64,000 nucleotides of DNA, from NCBI GenBank assembly GCA_016719895.1, contig JADJYG010000022.1:1-64000 (forward strand), read 5' to 3'. The position numbers and the translations under genes are program-made. How positions within the stretch are numbered: position 1 is the stretch's first letter; each line of letters starts with the position of its first letter. This document shows, piece by piece, positions 46,369-56,212 of this stretch. The DNA comes from Saprospirales bacterium. GTDB lineage: Bacteria > Bacteroidota > Bacteroidia > Chitinophagales > Saprospiraceae. The notes beneath the pieces were generated by a model. The model ran no database searches. It was not told the DNA's origin and saw nothing but the letters and a program-made list of their open reading frames with translations.

Positions 46369-46496
46369 ATCGTGCAGTATATAGAAGCAGAGATGCGAAT
46401 TTCGGCAAAAATGGTGGGTTACGAGCGGATAATGTGCAGGGATACCCGCCGCGTGGGTGAATAAGCCGGCAGGGCGGGTGAAGGAAGTGGGTAAAA

Positions 46497-46534
46497 AAAC
46501 AGGCTGCTCCAGGAATCCCTGAAACAGCCTGTTT
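46497..46534 (-). terminator. Intrinsic terminator of the first susC-susD operon
   Basis: Read on the minus strand: AAACAGGCTG stem, 18-nt loop, CAGCCTGTTT, and a run of seven T; 27 bp after the SusD stop. Confidence 0.85.
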
Positions 46535-46560
46535 ATTGCGATACTAATGCGTTTCTAAAA

Positions 46561-47961
46561 TCAGAGCACCCACCACATCTTCACAGTCTGAAAAATTCCT
46601 GTACCATCCACTCCCTGGCGCCCGATAGCGGCTTCCAGGTTCAGTTTGTTGTTACCGGTTTCGCTGGTCGGGTAGGCAAAGCGATCCGGAACGCCCTGGC
46701 CCGGGTAGGCCGATTGCGGCACTTCCACGACGGTGCTCGGGAAGCCTGTACGGCGGAATTCGGTAAAGGCCTCGCAGCCGTCGCCAAACAGAGCGATCCA
46801 TTTTTGCGTGATCACGGCGCCCAGGGCGTTGGCATCGTAGGCGGCGCCGGCAGTAGCCAGGAAGCCCGCGTCGGCCGTTACGCCGTGCTGTGCGCACGAA
46901 GCGGAAATGCCGTCGAGGTAAGCCTGTTTGCTGCTGTTGGCTTCCGCCATGATGAATTTCACTTCCGCATACGTAAACAGTACGGAGGGGCCAGCCGGGT
47001 CGTCGCGGAAAGCGGCGCCGATTTGCGACACGGAAGTAAATGGGTTGGGCTCTACGGTACCGTTCGGTTGGCCTTTGTAGATACCGGCGTCATTCAGTTC
47101 GGCGTACACCGGCAGGCGCGGGTCGCTGGATGCCAACAGGATATCCACCAGCGTTTTGGACACAACGTGGTCGTTCCGGCCATCGTTGTACTTGTTGCTG
47201 TAGATCGGGTTGGCGTTGTCGGTGGCGTCCGGATACGTGATGAAGGCATTATCGTCGTTGCTGGCGATCAGGTTGGCCGGGTTGCCGAGCAGGTTTTGCA
47301 GCTCGGTAGCATACGCCGGATTTTTATGCTTGGCCCGGTTGAGCAGGCGCGCGCGCAGCGAATTGGCAAATTTTCTCCATTTACCGGTATCGCCGGCGTA
47401 TATGATATCACCCACACCGAGGTTGTCCGACTGGCCAAACATGTCGGCAGCCGTTTTCAGGTCGGCGATCAGGCCCGCGTAAATGACATCCTGCCCGTCA
47501 TACGCGGGATTCACAGCGCGGTTCACATCGAGCGCTTCTGTGTAGGGAATTTCACCCCACATATCCGTCATAATAGACATGAAGTAGGATTTCATCGTGA
47601 GGGCGGCGGCCAGCATATTGCTGGGGTTGTCGGCCTTGTTGATGATACTTTGCAGATCGGCCAGCGGGCCGGAATAGAGGCCGTCGAAGTGCCCCGTGAA
47701 GGCATCCGGGCGGTATTCGTACCAGTCTTCGTCGATATACTGGATTTTAGCGTAGTGTTGCGCCCACAGGCCGGCATAGGTCATGTTCATGTTGGCGCCG
47801 TGCGTACGGCGGACACCCAGTGACGTGGCGGAGAGCAACACGTTGGTCAGCGGCACGTCTTCCGGCCGGTTCGGGTTGGTGTTGATCTCGTCGAAGTCTT
47901 TGTCGCAGCCGCCGGAGAATACAACGGCCAGGAGCAATAACCAGATTTTAATATTTTTCAT
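46561..47961 (-). CDS. SusD/RagB-family nutrient-binding lipoprotein (pair 1)
   Basis: 466 aa from MKNIKIWLLLLAVVFSGGCD (lipobox SGGC). SusD-like helical fold: FDEINTNPNRPEDVPLTNVL, AGLWAQHYAKIQYIDEDWYE, YFMSIMTDMWGEIPYTEALD, WRKFANSLRARLLNRAKH, FTYAEVKFIMAEANSSKQAY and CEAFTEFRRTGFPSTV. It forms the lid of the neighbouring SusC porin at the cell surface. The substrate cannot be read from sequence; no glycosidase or protease is attached to the operon. Confidence 0.93.
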   Translation of the reverse strand: MKNIKIWLLLLAVVFSGGCDKDFDEINTNPNRPEDVPLTNVLLSATSLGVRRTHGANMNMTYAGLWAQHYAKIQYIDEDWYEYRPDAFTGHFDGLYSGPLADLQSIINKADNPSNMLAAALTMKSYFMSIMTDMWGEIPYTEALDVNRAVNPAYDGQDVIYAGLIADLKTAADMFGQSDNLGVGDIIYAGDTGKWRKFANSLRARLLNRAKHKNPAYATELQNLLGNPANLIASNDDNAFITYPDATDNANPIYSNKYNDGRNDHVVSKTLVDILLASSDPRLPVYAELNDAGIYKGQPNGTVEPNPFTSVSQIGAAFRDDPAGPSVLFTYAEVKFIMAEANSSKQAYLDGISASCAQHGVTADAGFLATAGAAYDANALGAVITQKWIALFGDGCEAFTEFRRTGFPSTVVEVPQSAYPGQGVPDRFAYPTSETGNNKLNLEAAIGRQGVDGTGIFQTVKMWWVL

Positions 47962-47996
47962 ATGAATCAATATTTAAGAGAAGTGAGGAAAAAGGG

Positions 47997-50900
47997 TTAG
48001 AACGTGGCGTTCAGCGTCAGACCCATCGTGCGGGCCGAAGGCAGCTGGCCAAATTCGATGCCTTGCATGGCATTGCTGCTGTCGAAAGCCGTTTCCGGAT
48101 CGACGTGCGGCACGTTCGATTTCAGCAGGGCCAGGTTCCGACCGTAGGCCGAGAGGCGCAAGCCGCCGATAAACGAGTTTTGGAACCACGCTTTCGGGAA
48201 ATCGTAACCGATGTTTACCTCACGCAATTTGATAAAGGATGCGTCGAATACGCCGCGGTCGTGGCGGCGGCCATACAGGTCGGCGTTCCAGGCTTCTGCG
48301 GATTGTTTTACGGTATTCGGCGAATAGGTGCCGTCGCCGTTATCCACCACACCGCCGAAGTTGTAACCGTTCTGGACTTCATCGAGGGTATTGCGACCTT
48401 CCAGCGATTCTTCCAGTACGCCGGCGTAGCGGCCGAAGATATACGTCATGGAAAACAGGTCGGAGCCCTGGCGCATATCGATCAATGCGCTGACCGAGAA
48501 GCCTTTCCAGGTAAAGGTATTGCGCACGCCACCCACCCAGTCGGGGGTGATAGAGCCCAACACGAAGTTGGTATTGTTGCCGGTTTCGTCTACGTCCTGG
48601 ATCGGGCGGCCCGTCGTGGCGCTGACGATGATCTGACCATCGGGTGCGCGTTTAACGCGGCGGCCGACCAGTGTGCCGTAGGCTTCGCCTTCACGGGCAA
48701 CGAGGCGTAAGCCCCAGTTGGTGTTCAGCGTAATTTCCGTAACGCCTTCCGGCAAATCTTTTACTTCGGATTTGTTTTTAGCCCAGTTCAGGTCGATATC
48801 CCAGCGGAAGTTGGTCGTTTTCACCGGCGTCAGGCCGAGTTGAACTTCTATACCGTTGTTGTTGATCGTGCCGGCGTTGGCAAAACGGCTGGTGTAGCCG
48901 GTAGTGGCCGACACGTTCAGCGGGATGATCTGGTCGATGTTGTCGGTGTTGTAGTACGTCACGTCGAGGCGAACCCGGCTGCTGAGAGCCTGTATTTCGA
49001 TACCGGCCTCGATGGAGTTGGCGCGCTCCGGCTTCAGCTGGTTGTTGGGTAGCGACTGCGGGATGGTGAACGACGGTACGCCGCCCCAGGGAATATTCGG
49101 TGCGTAGGTCGGCAGCAGGCGGTACGGGTCGGTATCTTTACCGGCCTGGGCGTAGCCACCGCGGACTTTCAGGTAGTTGATGCCCGGAATCTTGATCTTT
49201 TCAGACAGTACCACGCTCATGTTGAAGGCCGGGTAGAAGTAGCTGCGGTTGTCGGCCGGCAGGGTCGACGACCAGTCGTTCCGTGCCGAAGCGTCGAGGT
49301 ACAGGAAGTTCCAGAAGCCCAGCGATACGCTTCCGAGCACGGAGTTGACGCGCAGTTTGTTGACAAACTGGTTCACGTTGATGGCGCCGTCGGCGTTGGA
49401 GAAGTTGAACAAGCCCGGCACGACAAGTGCGGAGGAAGATTGTTCCAGACCGGCATAGCGCGAATCGCGGCGTACAGCGCCGACGGTAGCGTTGATCGAG
49501 AAAGCGTCGGAGAAGTATTTTTCAGCCGAAAACAGCAGGTCGCTGTTGGTTTCCTGGTAGGAATAGCTGTTGACATACAAAGAGCCGTTCGGATAGTCCA
49601 CGGTTTCTTTTTCAAAGCGGATCTCCCGGTTGTCGCTGTAATAATCGGTACCGGTGCGGCCCATCACTTTCAGCCAGGGCAGCAGTTGGTAGGTCACGGC
49701 CACAAACCCGTTGGTACGGTCGCGGCGCTGCGGCTTGAGGTTGTTGTAGAGCGTGAAGAACGGGTTGTTCTGGTAGTTGTGGTTCCAGTTAACGATGTAC
49801 CCGTTGGCGTCGCGCTGGTCGTAGTTGGCGCGCAGGTATTCCCAATCCACCTGACGGCCGGTCCAGATGCTCTGCTGCAGGATATTGTCGCCGGCATAGC
49901 CGATACCCGGGCGGTTGTCAGAGCGGGTGGCGGTGTAGGTGATATTACCGTCGAGGGAGATGCGTTCGCTCATCTTTATACCGAAGCCGAGGTTGAACGT
50001 GTTGCGGCTGAGGTCGGTATTCGGCACCATACCTTTCTGATCGAGGTTGGTAAACGAAAAGCGCGCATGGGCTTTTTCGCCGGCGGCGGTGATAGCCACG
50101 CTGTTGGTGAGGTTGATACCGGTGTCGAAGATTTCTTCGATGTTGCCCGGACGAGCCACCCAGGGCTGGTCGGCGCCGGTAAACTGGTTGATCAATACGC
50201 CTTCGCCGGACTCGTCCACCGTGCCGTCGCCGTCGTTGTCGATGCCGTCGGCGCCGTTTATGGCTGAGTCGAAGGAGGGCCCCCAGCTTTCGTCCACACC
50301 GTCATAGAGGCCCGAGCCGGTGCCGTCTACGTAGGAGAATTGGAAGTCAACGCCTTGTCCGAATTTGTTTTGGTACGTCGGCAGGCGGAACGGCGAGGAG
50401 AAGCCGATGTCGCCGGTGTAGGACACGCCGAGGCCTTTCTGGGCAGCGCGGCCGGTTTTGGTCGTGATCAGGATCACGCCGTTGGCGCCGCGCGAGCCGT
50501 AGAGGGCAGAGGCGTTCGGGCCTTTCAATACGGTGATGGAAGCAATGTCGTCCGGGTTGATATCCTGGATGGCGTTGCCGAAGTCCACGCCGCCGTATGC
50601 AGTGCCGCCGGCGCCCTGGCTGCGGTTGTCCATCGGGATACCGTTGACCACAAACAGCGGCTGGTTGTTGCCCGTGATAGAGGAATTGCCGCGGATGGTG
50701 ATACGGGAGGAGGCGCCTACGTTGCCGGAGGAGCTGATCACGTTCACCCCGGCAATGCGGCCGGAGAGCGAGTTGACGATGTTGGCATCGCGCGCTTGCG
50801 TGAGCTGGTCGCCATTCACTTGCTGAACGGCGTAGGCCAGGGATTTTTGCTCCCGGGAAACGCCAAGGGCGGTGACGACGGTTTCGCCCAGTTCAAGGCC

Positions 50901-51185
50901 GCTCACCAGCACCACGTCCACAACATTGGAGGCGCCGAGCGTGACTTCCTGAACCTGGTAGCCCGTGTAACGAAATACGAGGACGGTGGCGCCGGCGGGA
51001 ACCTGAACGGAGTATTTCCCGTCAATGTCGGTGCGGGCGCCAGTGTTGGAGCCTTTTACTGCCACAGTGGCGCCGATCAGTGCTTCACCGTCGTCGCCTT
51101 TTACCGTACCCATTACAGTACGTTGTGCAAGTGCGAACCCCACGACAGCTAACACCAACCAAATGGTTGTTAATAATCGCTTCAT
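47997..51185 (-). CDS. SusC/RagA TonB-linked outer-membrane transporter (pair 1)
   Basis: 1062 aa. Signal peptide (LLTTIWLVLAVVGFALAQ), an N-terminal carboxypeptidase-regulatory-like domain (~22-100, VKGDDGEALIGATVAVKG), then the TonB plug (LAYAVQQVNGDQLTQARDAN, RGNSSITGNNQPLFVVNGIP, SALYGSRGANGVILITTK) and a 22-strand-type barrel with the SusC ending GLRLSAYGRNLALLKSN. Around residues 305-325 an unusual acidic insert DGIDNDGDGTVDE looks like a calcium-binding DxDxDG loop. 35 bp before its SusD partner. A TACCTTTG element lies about 150 bp upstream. Confidence 0.95.
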   Translation of the reverse strand: MKRLLTTIWLVLAVVGFALAQRTVMGTVKGDDGEALIGATVAVKGSNTGARTDIDGKYSVQVPAGATVLVFRYTGYQVQEVTLGASNVVDVVLVSGLELGETVVTALGVSREQKSLAYAVQQVNGDQLTQARDANIVNSLSGRIAGVNVISSSGNVGASSRITIRGNSSITGNNQPLFVVNGIPMDNRSQGAGGTAYGGVDFGNAIQDINPDDIASITVLKGPNASALYGSRGANGVILITTKTGRAAQKGLGVSYTGDIGFSSPFRLPTYQNKFGQGVDFQFSYVDGTGSGLYDGVDESWGPSFDSAINGADGIDNDGDGTVDESGEGVLINQFTGADQPWVARPGNIEEIFDTGINLTNSVAITAAGEKAHARFSFTNLDQKGMVPNTDLSRNTFNLGFGIKMSERISLDGNITYTATRSDNRPGIGYAGDNILQQSIWTGRQVDWEYLRANYDQRDANGYIVNWNHNYQNNPFFTLYNNLKPQRRDRTNGFVAVTYQLLPWLKVMGRTGTDYYSDNREIRFEKETVDYPNGSLYVNSYSYQETNSDLLFSAEKYFSDAFSINATVGAVRRDSRYAGLEQSSSALVVPGLFNFSNADGAINVNQFVNKLRVNSVLGSVSLGFWNFLYLDASARNDWSSTLPADNRSYFYPAFNMSVVLSEKIKIPGINYLKVRGGYAQAGKDTDPYRLLPTYAPNIPWGGVPSFTIPQSLPNNQLKPERANSIEAGIEIQALSSRVRLDVTYYNTDNIDQIIPLNVSATTGYTSRFANAGTINNNGIEVQLGLTPVKTTNFRWDIDLNWAKNKSEVKDLPEGVTEITLNTNWGLRLVAREGEAYGTLVGRRVKRAPDGQIIVSATTGRPIQDVDETGNNTNFVLGSITPDWVGGVRNTFTWKGFSVSALIDMRQGSDLFSMTYIFGRYAGVLEESLEGRNTLDEVQNGYNFGGVVDNGDGTYSPNTVKQSAEAWNADLYGRRHDRGVFDASFIKLREVNIGYDFPKAWFQNSFIGGLRLSAYGRNLALLKSNVPHVDPETAFDSSNAMQGIEFGQLPSARTMGLTLNATF

Positions 51186-51331
51186 ACTAAAGTTAGATTT
51201 GGTTAAATAATTTTGTTAACAGATTACAAGCAAAAATTGGCAGGAAGGGGAGAGCGGGCGCTTGGGCAAAATCAACACTAAAAGGTTGAAAATGACCGCT
51301 GTACACGGACTGTACGTTTAACCCTATATGG

Positions 51332-51339
51332 CAAAGGTA
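51332..51339 (-). promoter_or_regulatory. -7 element TACCTTTG for susC of pair 1
   Basis: Complement of CAAAGGTA. Predicts a leader of about 140 nt before the SusC start. No consensus -33 box at 19 bp; TTGC lies slightly farther off. Confidence 0.5.
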
Positions 51340-51515
51340 TTGAAAATTTGACGAGAATACTGCAAGAGGAAATTTATTATAGTACAAATCCGACAATGTT
51401 AAAATCCGGTATGGCCAAGCGGTGACCCGAAAAAACGCCTTGTCCATCAGCGAATTTTCTCCGGCAGAAAGGCCCGGATTTCACTGGCGGCGAAAAAGAA
51501 ACAGGCCGGGCAAGC

Positions 51516-51557
51516 GGGAATTTTACCGTGGTCTTACAGAAACCACCAAAAATTCCC
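51516..51557 (-). terminator. Hairpin after susD of pair 2
   Basis: GGGAATTTT (51516-51524) pairs with AAAATTCCC (51549-51557), with an inner GTGGT/ACCAC stem; 53 bp after the stop. No strong T run. Confidence 0.5.
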
Positions 51558-51609
51558 GGCTGGTCCGGCCCGTTTGACTTGAGCATTTTAAAATTGTCCG
51601 GTAGTATCG

Positions 51610-53010
51610 TTATTCATCCCACCACACCGGCTTCAGTATGTCGGAAATAACCGGCGCGTTGGTGTTGTACAGGCGTTCGTCCGAGGGGGTCGGCAACCGG
51701 CGCGGGATGCCGGCAATGGCCGCATTCGGGTTGGGCGACAAGGCGGGAATATTGGTCCGGCGCCAGTCGTTGTACACCTCAAACTGTGTGAACAGGGCAG
51801 TATGTTTATGCGTCATGATCTTTTCCAGGGTGATCGTCCCCTCTGTTTCGCTGGCCTGGCTGGCAATATAACCGGGCGGCGCATCGGCCCCGGTCACTTG
51901 TTTGATGTGCGCTTTGACAGCCTCGTTATGTGCGTTGGCGGCCCGGGGTTTGTTGCCGGCGCGGAGGGCAGATTCCGCTTCAATAAATCTGGCCTCGACG
52001 TAGGATACCAGTGGCGCCGGCGAGTCGGTGGATGCGAAGAAGGCGCCGACGTCGGATGATGTAGTGACGGTTGACCCCAGCGGTGTGCCGGTAATTTCGC
52101 CGTTTACATCGGGAGCGGCGTAAAAGTTCAACCGCGGATCGTTGATGGATTTCAGCCAAACGACAAAACCTTGGGCCATTTTAATATAATCGCCGCGGTC
52201 GTTCTGGAAGGCATACCACTGGTTCAGCGAGTTGCCGTCGCCGGGAAATACCGCCATGCAATCGTCGACGGCGCCGTCGAGTCCTGCTGCAATAGCCGCA
52301 TCGATAGCGGCCAGTGCGCGGGTTGCCGATCCGGCCGGATCGCGCTTGCTGAGGTGGTTTTCGTAGCGCGCACGCAACACATGGGCCGTAATTATCCACT
52401 GGCTGGCATCGCCGTTGAATATCAGGTCGTCCAATCCGGGCAACAGGGTATTGGCGCCGGCCTCTTTGCTCAGGTCGGTAATCGCTCCAGCGAGCAGGGT
52501 CTGTATATCCTGGCAGACGGTTTCCTGTGCATCATAGGCCGGGTGGAAATAGGCTTCGCCATTCAGGCCCTGGCCTGCCTCGCGGTTCGGCACGTCGCCC
52601 CAGAGGTCGGTGGTGAGCCCCAGGTTCATGGCTTTGAGCACTTTGGCGATACCGCGGTAGTAGGGGTTGGCATCGCCGGCCAGGTCGATCAGAATGTCGC
52701 AGTCGGTAATCGCCGAATAGTGCGATTTCCATTCGTTGTTGTTGTCGCCTTCCAGAATGGCGTAGTTGGCCAGGTCTTCGTACTGGGCCTGGGTACCGGC
52801 GCATTGCTGGGTCATAATGGAGGCGTGCCGGGCAAACTGGCCGGTGAAGTGCGAGAAGGTGGCTACCTGTATCACCGTGGTCAGCAGCGCCGGGTTGGTT
52901 TCGGTGGGCGAATTGGGCGATACTTCATAGCCATCTACAAATTTGCTGCAGGAAGCGCTGCCCAACAGGAGCAGAAGCGCTACCCAACCTGCATTGGTTT
53001 TATTTTTCAT
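51610..53010 (-). CDS. SusD-like lipoprotein (pair 2)
   Basis: 466 aa from MKNKTNAGWVALLLLLGSAS with lipobox GSASC. SusD-type sequence: FVDGYEVSPNSPTETNPALL, MTQQCAGTQAQYEDLANYAI, MNLGLTTDLWGDVPNREAGQ, WIITAHVLRARYENHLSKRD, YVEARFIEAESALRAGNKPR and FEVYNDWRRTNIPALSPNPN. More distant from the SusD of pair 1 than a recent duplicate would be. Partner of the SusC at 53114-56212. Confidence 0.92.
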   Translation of the reverse strand: MKNKTNAGWVALLLLLGSASCSKFVDGYEVSPNSPTETNPALLTTVIQVATFSHFTGQFARHASIMTQQCAGTQAQYEDLANYAILEGDNNNEWKSHYSAITDCDILIDLAGDANPYYRGIAKVLKAMNLGLTTDLWGDVPNREAGQGLNGEAYFHPAYDAQETVCQDIQTLLAGAITDLSKEAGANTLLPGLDDLIFNGDASQWIITAHVLRARYENHLSKRDPAGSATRALAAIDAAIAAGLDGAVDDCMAVFPGDGNSLNQWYAFQNDRGDYIKMAQGFVVWLKSINDPRLNFYAAPDVNGEITGTPLGSTVTTSSDVGAFFASTDSPAPLVSYVEARFIEAESALRAGNKPRAANAHNEAVKAHIKQVTGADAPPGYIASQASETEGTITLEKIMTHKHTALFTQFEVYNDWRRTNIPALSPNPNAAIAGIPRRLPTPSDERLYNTNAPVISDILKPVWWDE

Positions 53011-53113
53011 ATGTCCTTTCATTTATTTGGTAATGCGAAAGGCGTTTCGCAAAAAGTTTTTACAATCAAAGAAATAAGAGAAAACGATTCGGGCATTGAC
53101 TGCCGGAATACCA

Positions 53114-56100
53114 TCAGAAGTTGAGGTTGAGGCCAACGATGAACGATTTCGTACTCGGCATATTAAAATAGTCGAACCCGCCGACGTTGGAACCGGCGCC
53201 GGTAAGCGAGGTTTCCGGGTCCACGCCGGTGTAACCGGTGTTCAGCCACAGGTTTCGCCCCGTGAGATAAACCTTGATGCCCTTCACATATTTCAGGTTT
53301 GCCAATGGAATATTGTATCCCAGCGTCACTTCGCGCAGGCGGACCCAGGAGCCGTCCTGAATGGATTGTTCCACGGCGGCGGCGCCGCTGTCGCCCAGGT
53401 AACTGGAGAAATAGGAATTGGCGGAGATAGCGACGTCGTTCGGGGTGCCGTCAGAAATTTTAACGCCTTCGATCACGTAGGTTCGGCCGCGGTCGGCAGA
53501 TGCCTGCGTGGTACCGAAGCGGTTGAGGCGGGCGTAGGTCCCGTTCCAAAGGGCGCCGCCTTGCCGGATATCGAGCAGGGCACTGATCGTCACGCCGTAT
53601 ACTTCAAAGTCGTTGCGAATGCCGGCGGTCCAGTCCGGATACGGATTGCCTACATTGCCGCGCTGCGGATCGACCAAAGGCAGGCCATTAGCCTGGATCA
53701 GCAGTTGGCCCTGGTCGTTGCGCGCCCAGCGCGTGGCATAAAAGGCGCCGTAGGGTTGGCCGACAATGGCAAAGGAACCGATAGAGGAAAAAGCGGTTTC
53801 GATGTCGATCTCATCCACGCCGTCTGCCAGTTTGGTCACTTTGTTGCGGTTGCGGCTGAAATTGCCCTGGATGCTCCAACGGAAATTGTTGGTGGAAACC
53901 GGGTGCAGGCCCAGCTCGATCTCCCAGCCCCGGTTTTCCATCTCTCCGATATTCGTGTAAATTTCCTCGAAGCCCGTGCTGCCGGCAAGCGGACGCAACA
54001 CCAGCAGGTTGGAACTTTTGCTTATATAATAGTTCACGTCGAGATCAATCCGGTTGCGGAAAAACTTGAGGTTGACGCCTGCTTCCGTTGTGGTATTCAA
54101 CTCGGGCTCCAGGTCGGCGTTGCCCAGGCGGTTGCTCAGGCTGAAGCCGTTCTGGCCGCCATACGGGAAGCCGAAGCCGTCGGTGAAGCCATCGGTGATA
54201 AACGGCGCCACGTAATAGGTACGGGTGCGGTAGGGGAACGGTTCGATACCGGCCCGGGCATAGCTGAGCCGGATTTTTCCGAAGGAAAGCGCGTTATCCG
54301 AAGGAAGTATTTCGGTGAATACCCACGACAGGTTGGCCGACGGATAGAAGAACCCTTTGTCGCGCGCATCGGCGCCGAAGGTGGATGCCCAGTCGTTGCG
54401 CCCGGTGAGTTGGAGGTAGAGTTGGCTGGCAAAAGACAAGGTGAGGTCGCCGAACAGGCCGGCAATGCGCTTTTCCGTCAGGGTCTGGCTGTTGTACAGG
54501 TCGGAGGCGTTGCTCAGGTTGTAAAAACCCGGAATGGCGAGGTTCCGTCCGCGGGAGAACAGGTCGTCGTCGCGGCGCGCGTTCAGGTTCAGGCCCAGGG
54601 TGAAATTGACCCCGACAGGGCCGCTGATCTGGGGCTTGACCGTGGCAAACAAGTCGGAATTGATCTCCAGGTGGCGCTTGGTAATTTCCCAGATTTCACC
54701 AACCGGCGCCGGCGGGTCCTGTGCGCCAATGGCAAAAACCTGCTTGCGGTCGTCGGTATAGGCATCGGCGCCGAGGCGGGCGGTCAGGTCCAGCCAGCTG
54801 AAGGCGGAAAACGAGGCGGTGAAATTGCCAGAGATACGGTCCACATCGCCGGTCATCGGGTTGTTGTAGGCCGACCAGAGCGGGTTGTCGTACAGGGCAA
54901 AGAACTTCCACGACTGTCCGTCGCGGGTGTCGTAGCCGTTGGGGCCCGGGCCGCCCACGATGTTAAAACTCGGCGGCATACGGGTCAGGCCCAGCATGAC
55001 ACCCGAGAGGTTGCTCCCATTTTGCGCTTTGATATCCTGCGTATTGACGTATGCGGCCGAAGCCAGCAGTTTGAAACGGCCGTACTCAGAAGTGGCGGTG
55101 AGCCGGAAGGAATTGCGCTTCAGTTCGGTATTCGGTACGATACCTGTTTGGTTTACATTGCCATACGACAGCCGGAAGGCGGTATTGTCGTTGCCCATCG
55201 ATACGGAAAGATTGTTGGTCCAGGTCGTGCCGGTTTCAAAATATGCGTCCAGGTTGTCGTACGCCCGGCCTACTTCCGGGATGCCGGCAGTGCCGATGCG
55301 GGGCCCCCAGCTCAAGGGTACATTCGCTGCATAGGCGCCCTCGGCGCTCGTGAGCGAGCCGCCGCCGGTACCCTGGCCGTATTCCATTTGGATTTCCGGC
55401 AGTTTGTTGACCTGGTCGAAGCCAAGGCTCGAACTGATATTGACGGACAGGCCCCGGGCGCCTTTTTTCGTTGCGATCAGCAGTACGCCGTTGGCGGCGC
55501 GGGTGCCATAAAGCGCGGCGGCGGCCGGACCTTTCAGGATGTTGATGCTCTCCACGTCGGAAGGGTTGATGTCGAGCGCGCGGTTACTGTTGTTCACGCC
55601 GTTCAGGTTGGCGTTGAACGGATAATCCGCCGCTTCCGCGCCCAGGGTCTGGTTGTCGAACGGCACGCCATCCACCACGATCAGCGGCTGATTTTCGCCG
55701 GTAAAGGTCGAGTTGCCCCGAATGAGGATTTTGGACGATGCGCCCGGCGTGCCGCCTGATCCGATCACCTGGACGCCGGAAGATTTGGCCGCCAAGCCCT
55801 GGATCACGTTTACTTCGCCGGAGCGCGTAACATCTTCTCCTTTCACACTCGTGACGCCGTACCCCAGCGATTTCTCCTCGCGGGTGATGCCCAGCGCCGT
55901 CACGACGGCTTCGCGGAGCACTTGCCCGGAACTGAGCACGGCATCTACCACATTGGACGGCCCCAGTTCGATTTCCTGGGTGGAGTAGCCGGTGTAAGTA
56001 AATACCAGGGTGTTGGAGCCGGCCGGTACGGCCACACTGTACTTCCCCAGCGCATCGGTCACTGCGCCGGTGTTGGTGCCTTTGACGCGTACGGAGGCGC

Positions 56101-56212
56101 CGATAAGCGCTTCGCCGTCATCGCCCCTGACGGCGCCGACCACCGTGCGTTGGGCCAGGGCAAACCCCGTCACTGCCAGCAACAGGGTGAGCGTTGTTAG
56201 TAATCGCTTCAT
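53114..56212 (-). CDS. SusC-type TonB-linked transporter (pair 2)
   Basis: 1032 aa with signal peptide (LLTLTLLLAVTGFALAQ), carboxypeptidase-regulatory-like domain (VRGDDGEALIGASVRVKG), plug (SLGYGVTSVKGEDVTRSGEV, RGNSTFTGENQPLIVVDGVP, AALYGTRAANGVLLIATK) and barrel ending KVYLTGRNLWLNTGYTGVDP...GLNLNF. The N-terminal ~100 residues are very close to those of the first SusC, the barrels much less so, consistent with an old duplication. The SusD partner starts 103 bp downstream. Confidence 0.95.
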   Translation of the reverse strand: MKRLLTTLTLLLAVTGFALAQRTVVGAVRGDDGEALIGASVRVKGTNTGAVTDALGKYSVAVPAGSNTLVFTYTGYSTQEIELGPSNVVDAVLSSGQVLREAVVTALGITREEKSLGYGVTSVKGEDVTRSGEVNVIQGLAAKSSGVQVIGSGGTPGASSKILIRGNSTFTGENQPLIVVDGVPFDNQTLGAEAADYPFNANLNGVNNSNRALDINPSDVESINILKGPAAAALYGTRAANGVLLIATKKGARGLSVNISSSLGFDQVNKLPEIQMEYGQGTGGGSLTSAEGAYAANVPLSWGPRIGTAGIPEVGRAYDNLDAYFETGTTWTNNLSVSMGNDNTAFRLSYGNVNQTGIVPNTELKRNSFRLTATSEYGRFKLLASAAYVNTQDIKAQNGSNLSGVMLGLTRMPPSFNIVGGPGPNGYDTRDGQSWKFFALYDNPLWSAYNNPMTGDVDRISGNFTASFSAFSWLDLTARLGADAYTDDRKQVFAIGAQDPPAPVGEIWEITKRHLEINSDLFATVKPQISGPVGVNFTLGLNLNARRDDDLFSRGRNLAIPGFYNLSNASDLYNSQTLTEKRIAGLFGDLTLSFASQLYLQLTGRNDWASTFGADARDKGFFYPSANLSWVFTEILPSDNALSFGKIRLSYARAGIEPFPYRTRTYYVAPFITDGFTDGFGFPYGGQNGFSLSNRLGNADLEPELNTTTEAGVNLKFFRNRIDLDVNYYISKSSNLLVLRPLAGSTGFEEIYTNIGEMENRGWEIELGLHPVSTNNFRWSIQGNFSRNRNKVTKLADGVDEIDIETAFSSIGSFAIVGQPYGAFYATRWARNDQGQLLIQANGLPLVDPQRGNVGNPYPDWTAGIRNDFEVYGVTISALLDIRQGGALWNGTYARLNRFGTTQASADRGRTYVIEGVKISDGTPNDVAISANSYFSSYLGDSGAAAVEQSIQDGSWVRLREVTLGYNIPLANLKYVKGIKVYLTGRNLWLNTGYTGVDPETSLTGAGSNVGGFDYFNMPSTKSFIVGLNLNF

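Larger units (their letters stand above)
51186..51609. other. Intergenic region between the two susCD pairs
   Basis: 424 bp without a gene. Holds the promoter element of pair 1 (51332-51339), the hairpin terminator of pair 2 (51516-51557), and an AT-rich leader. Confidence 0.6.

Noticed and set aside
53096..55759. 887-codon open frame on the plus strand
   Set aside because: It is antisense to the second SusC across its length. The composition (Gly/Val/Arg-rich, no domains) is that of a codon-bias shadow in GC-rich DNA.
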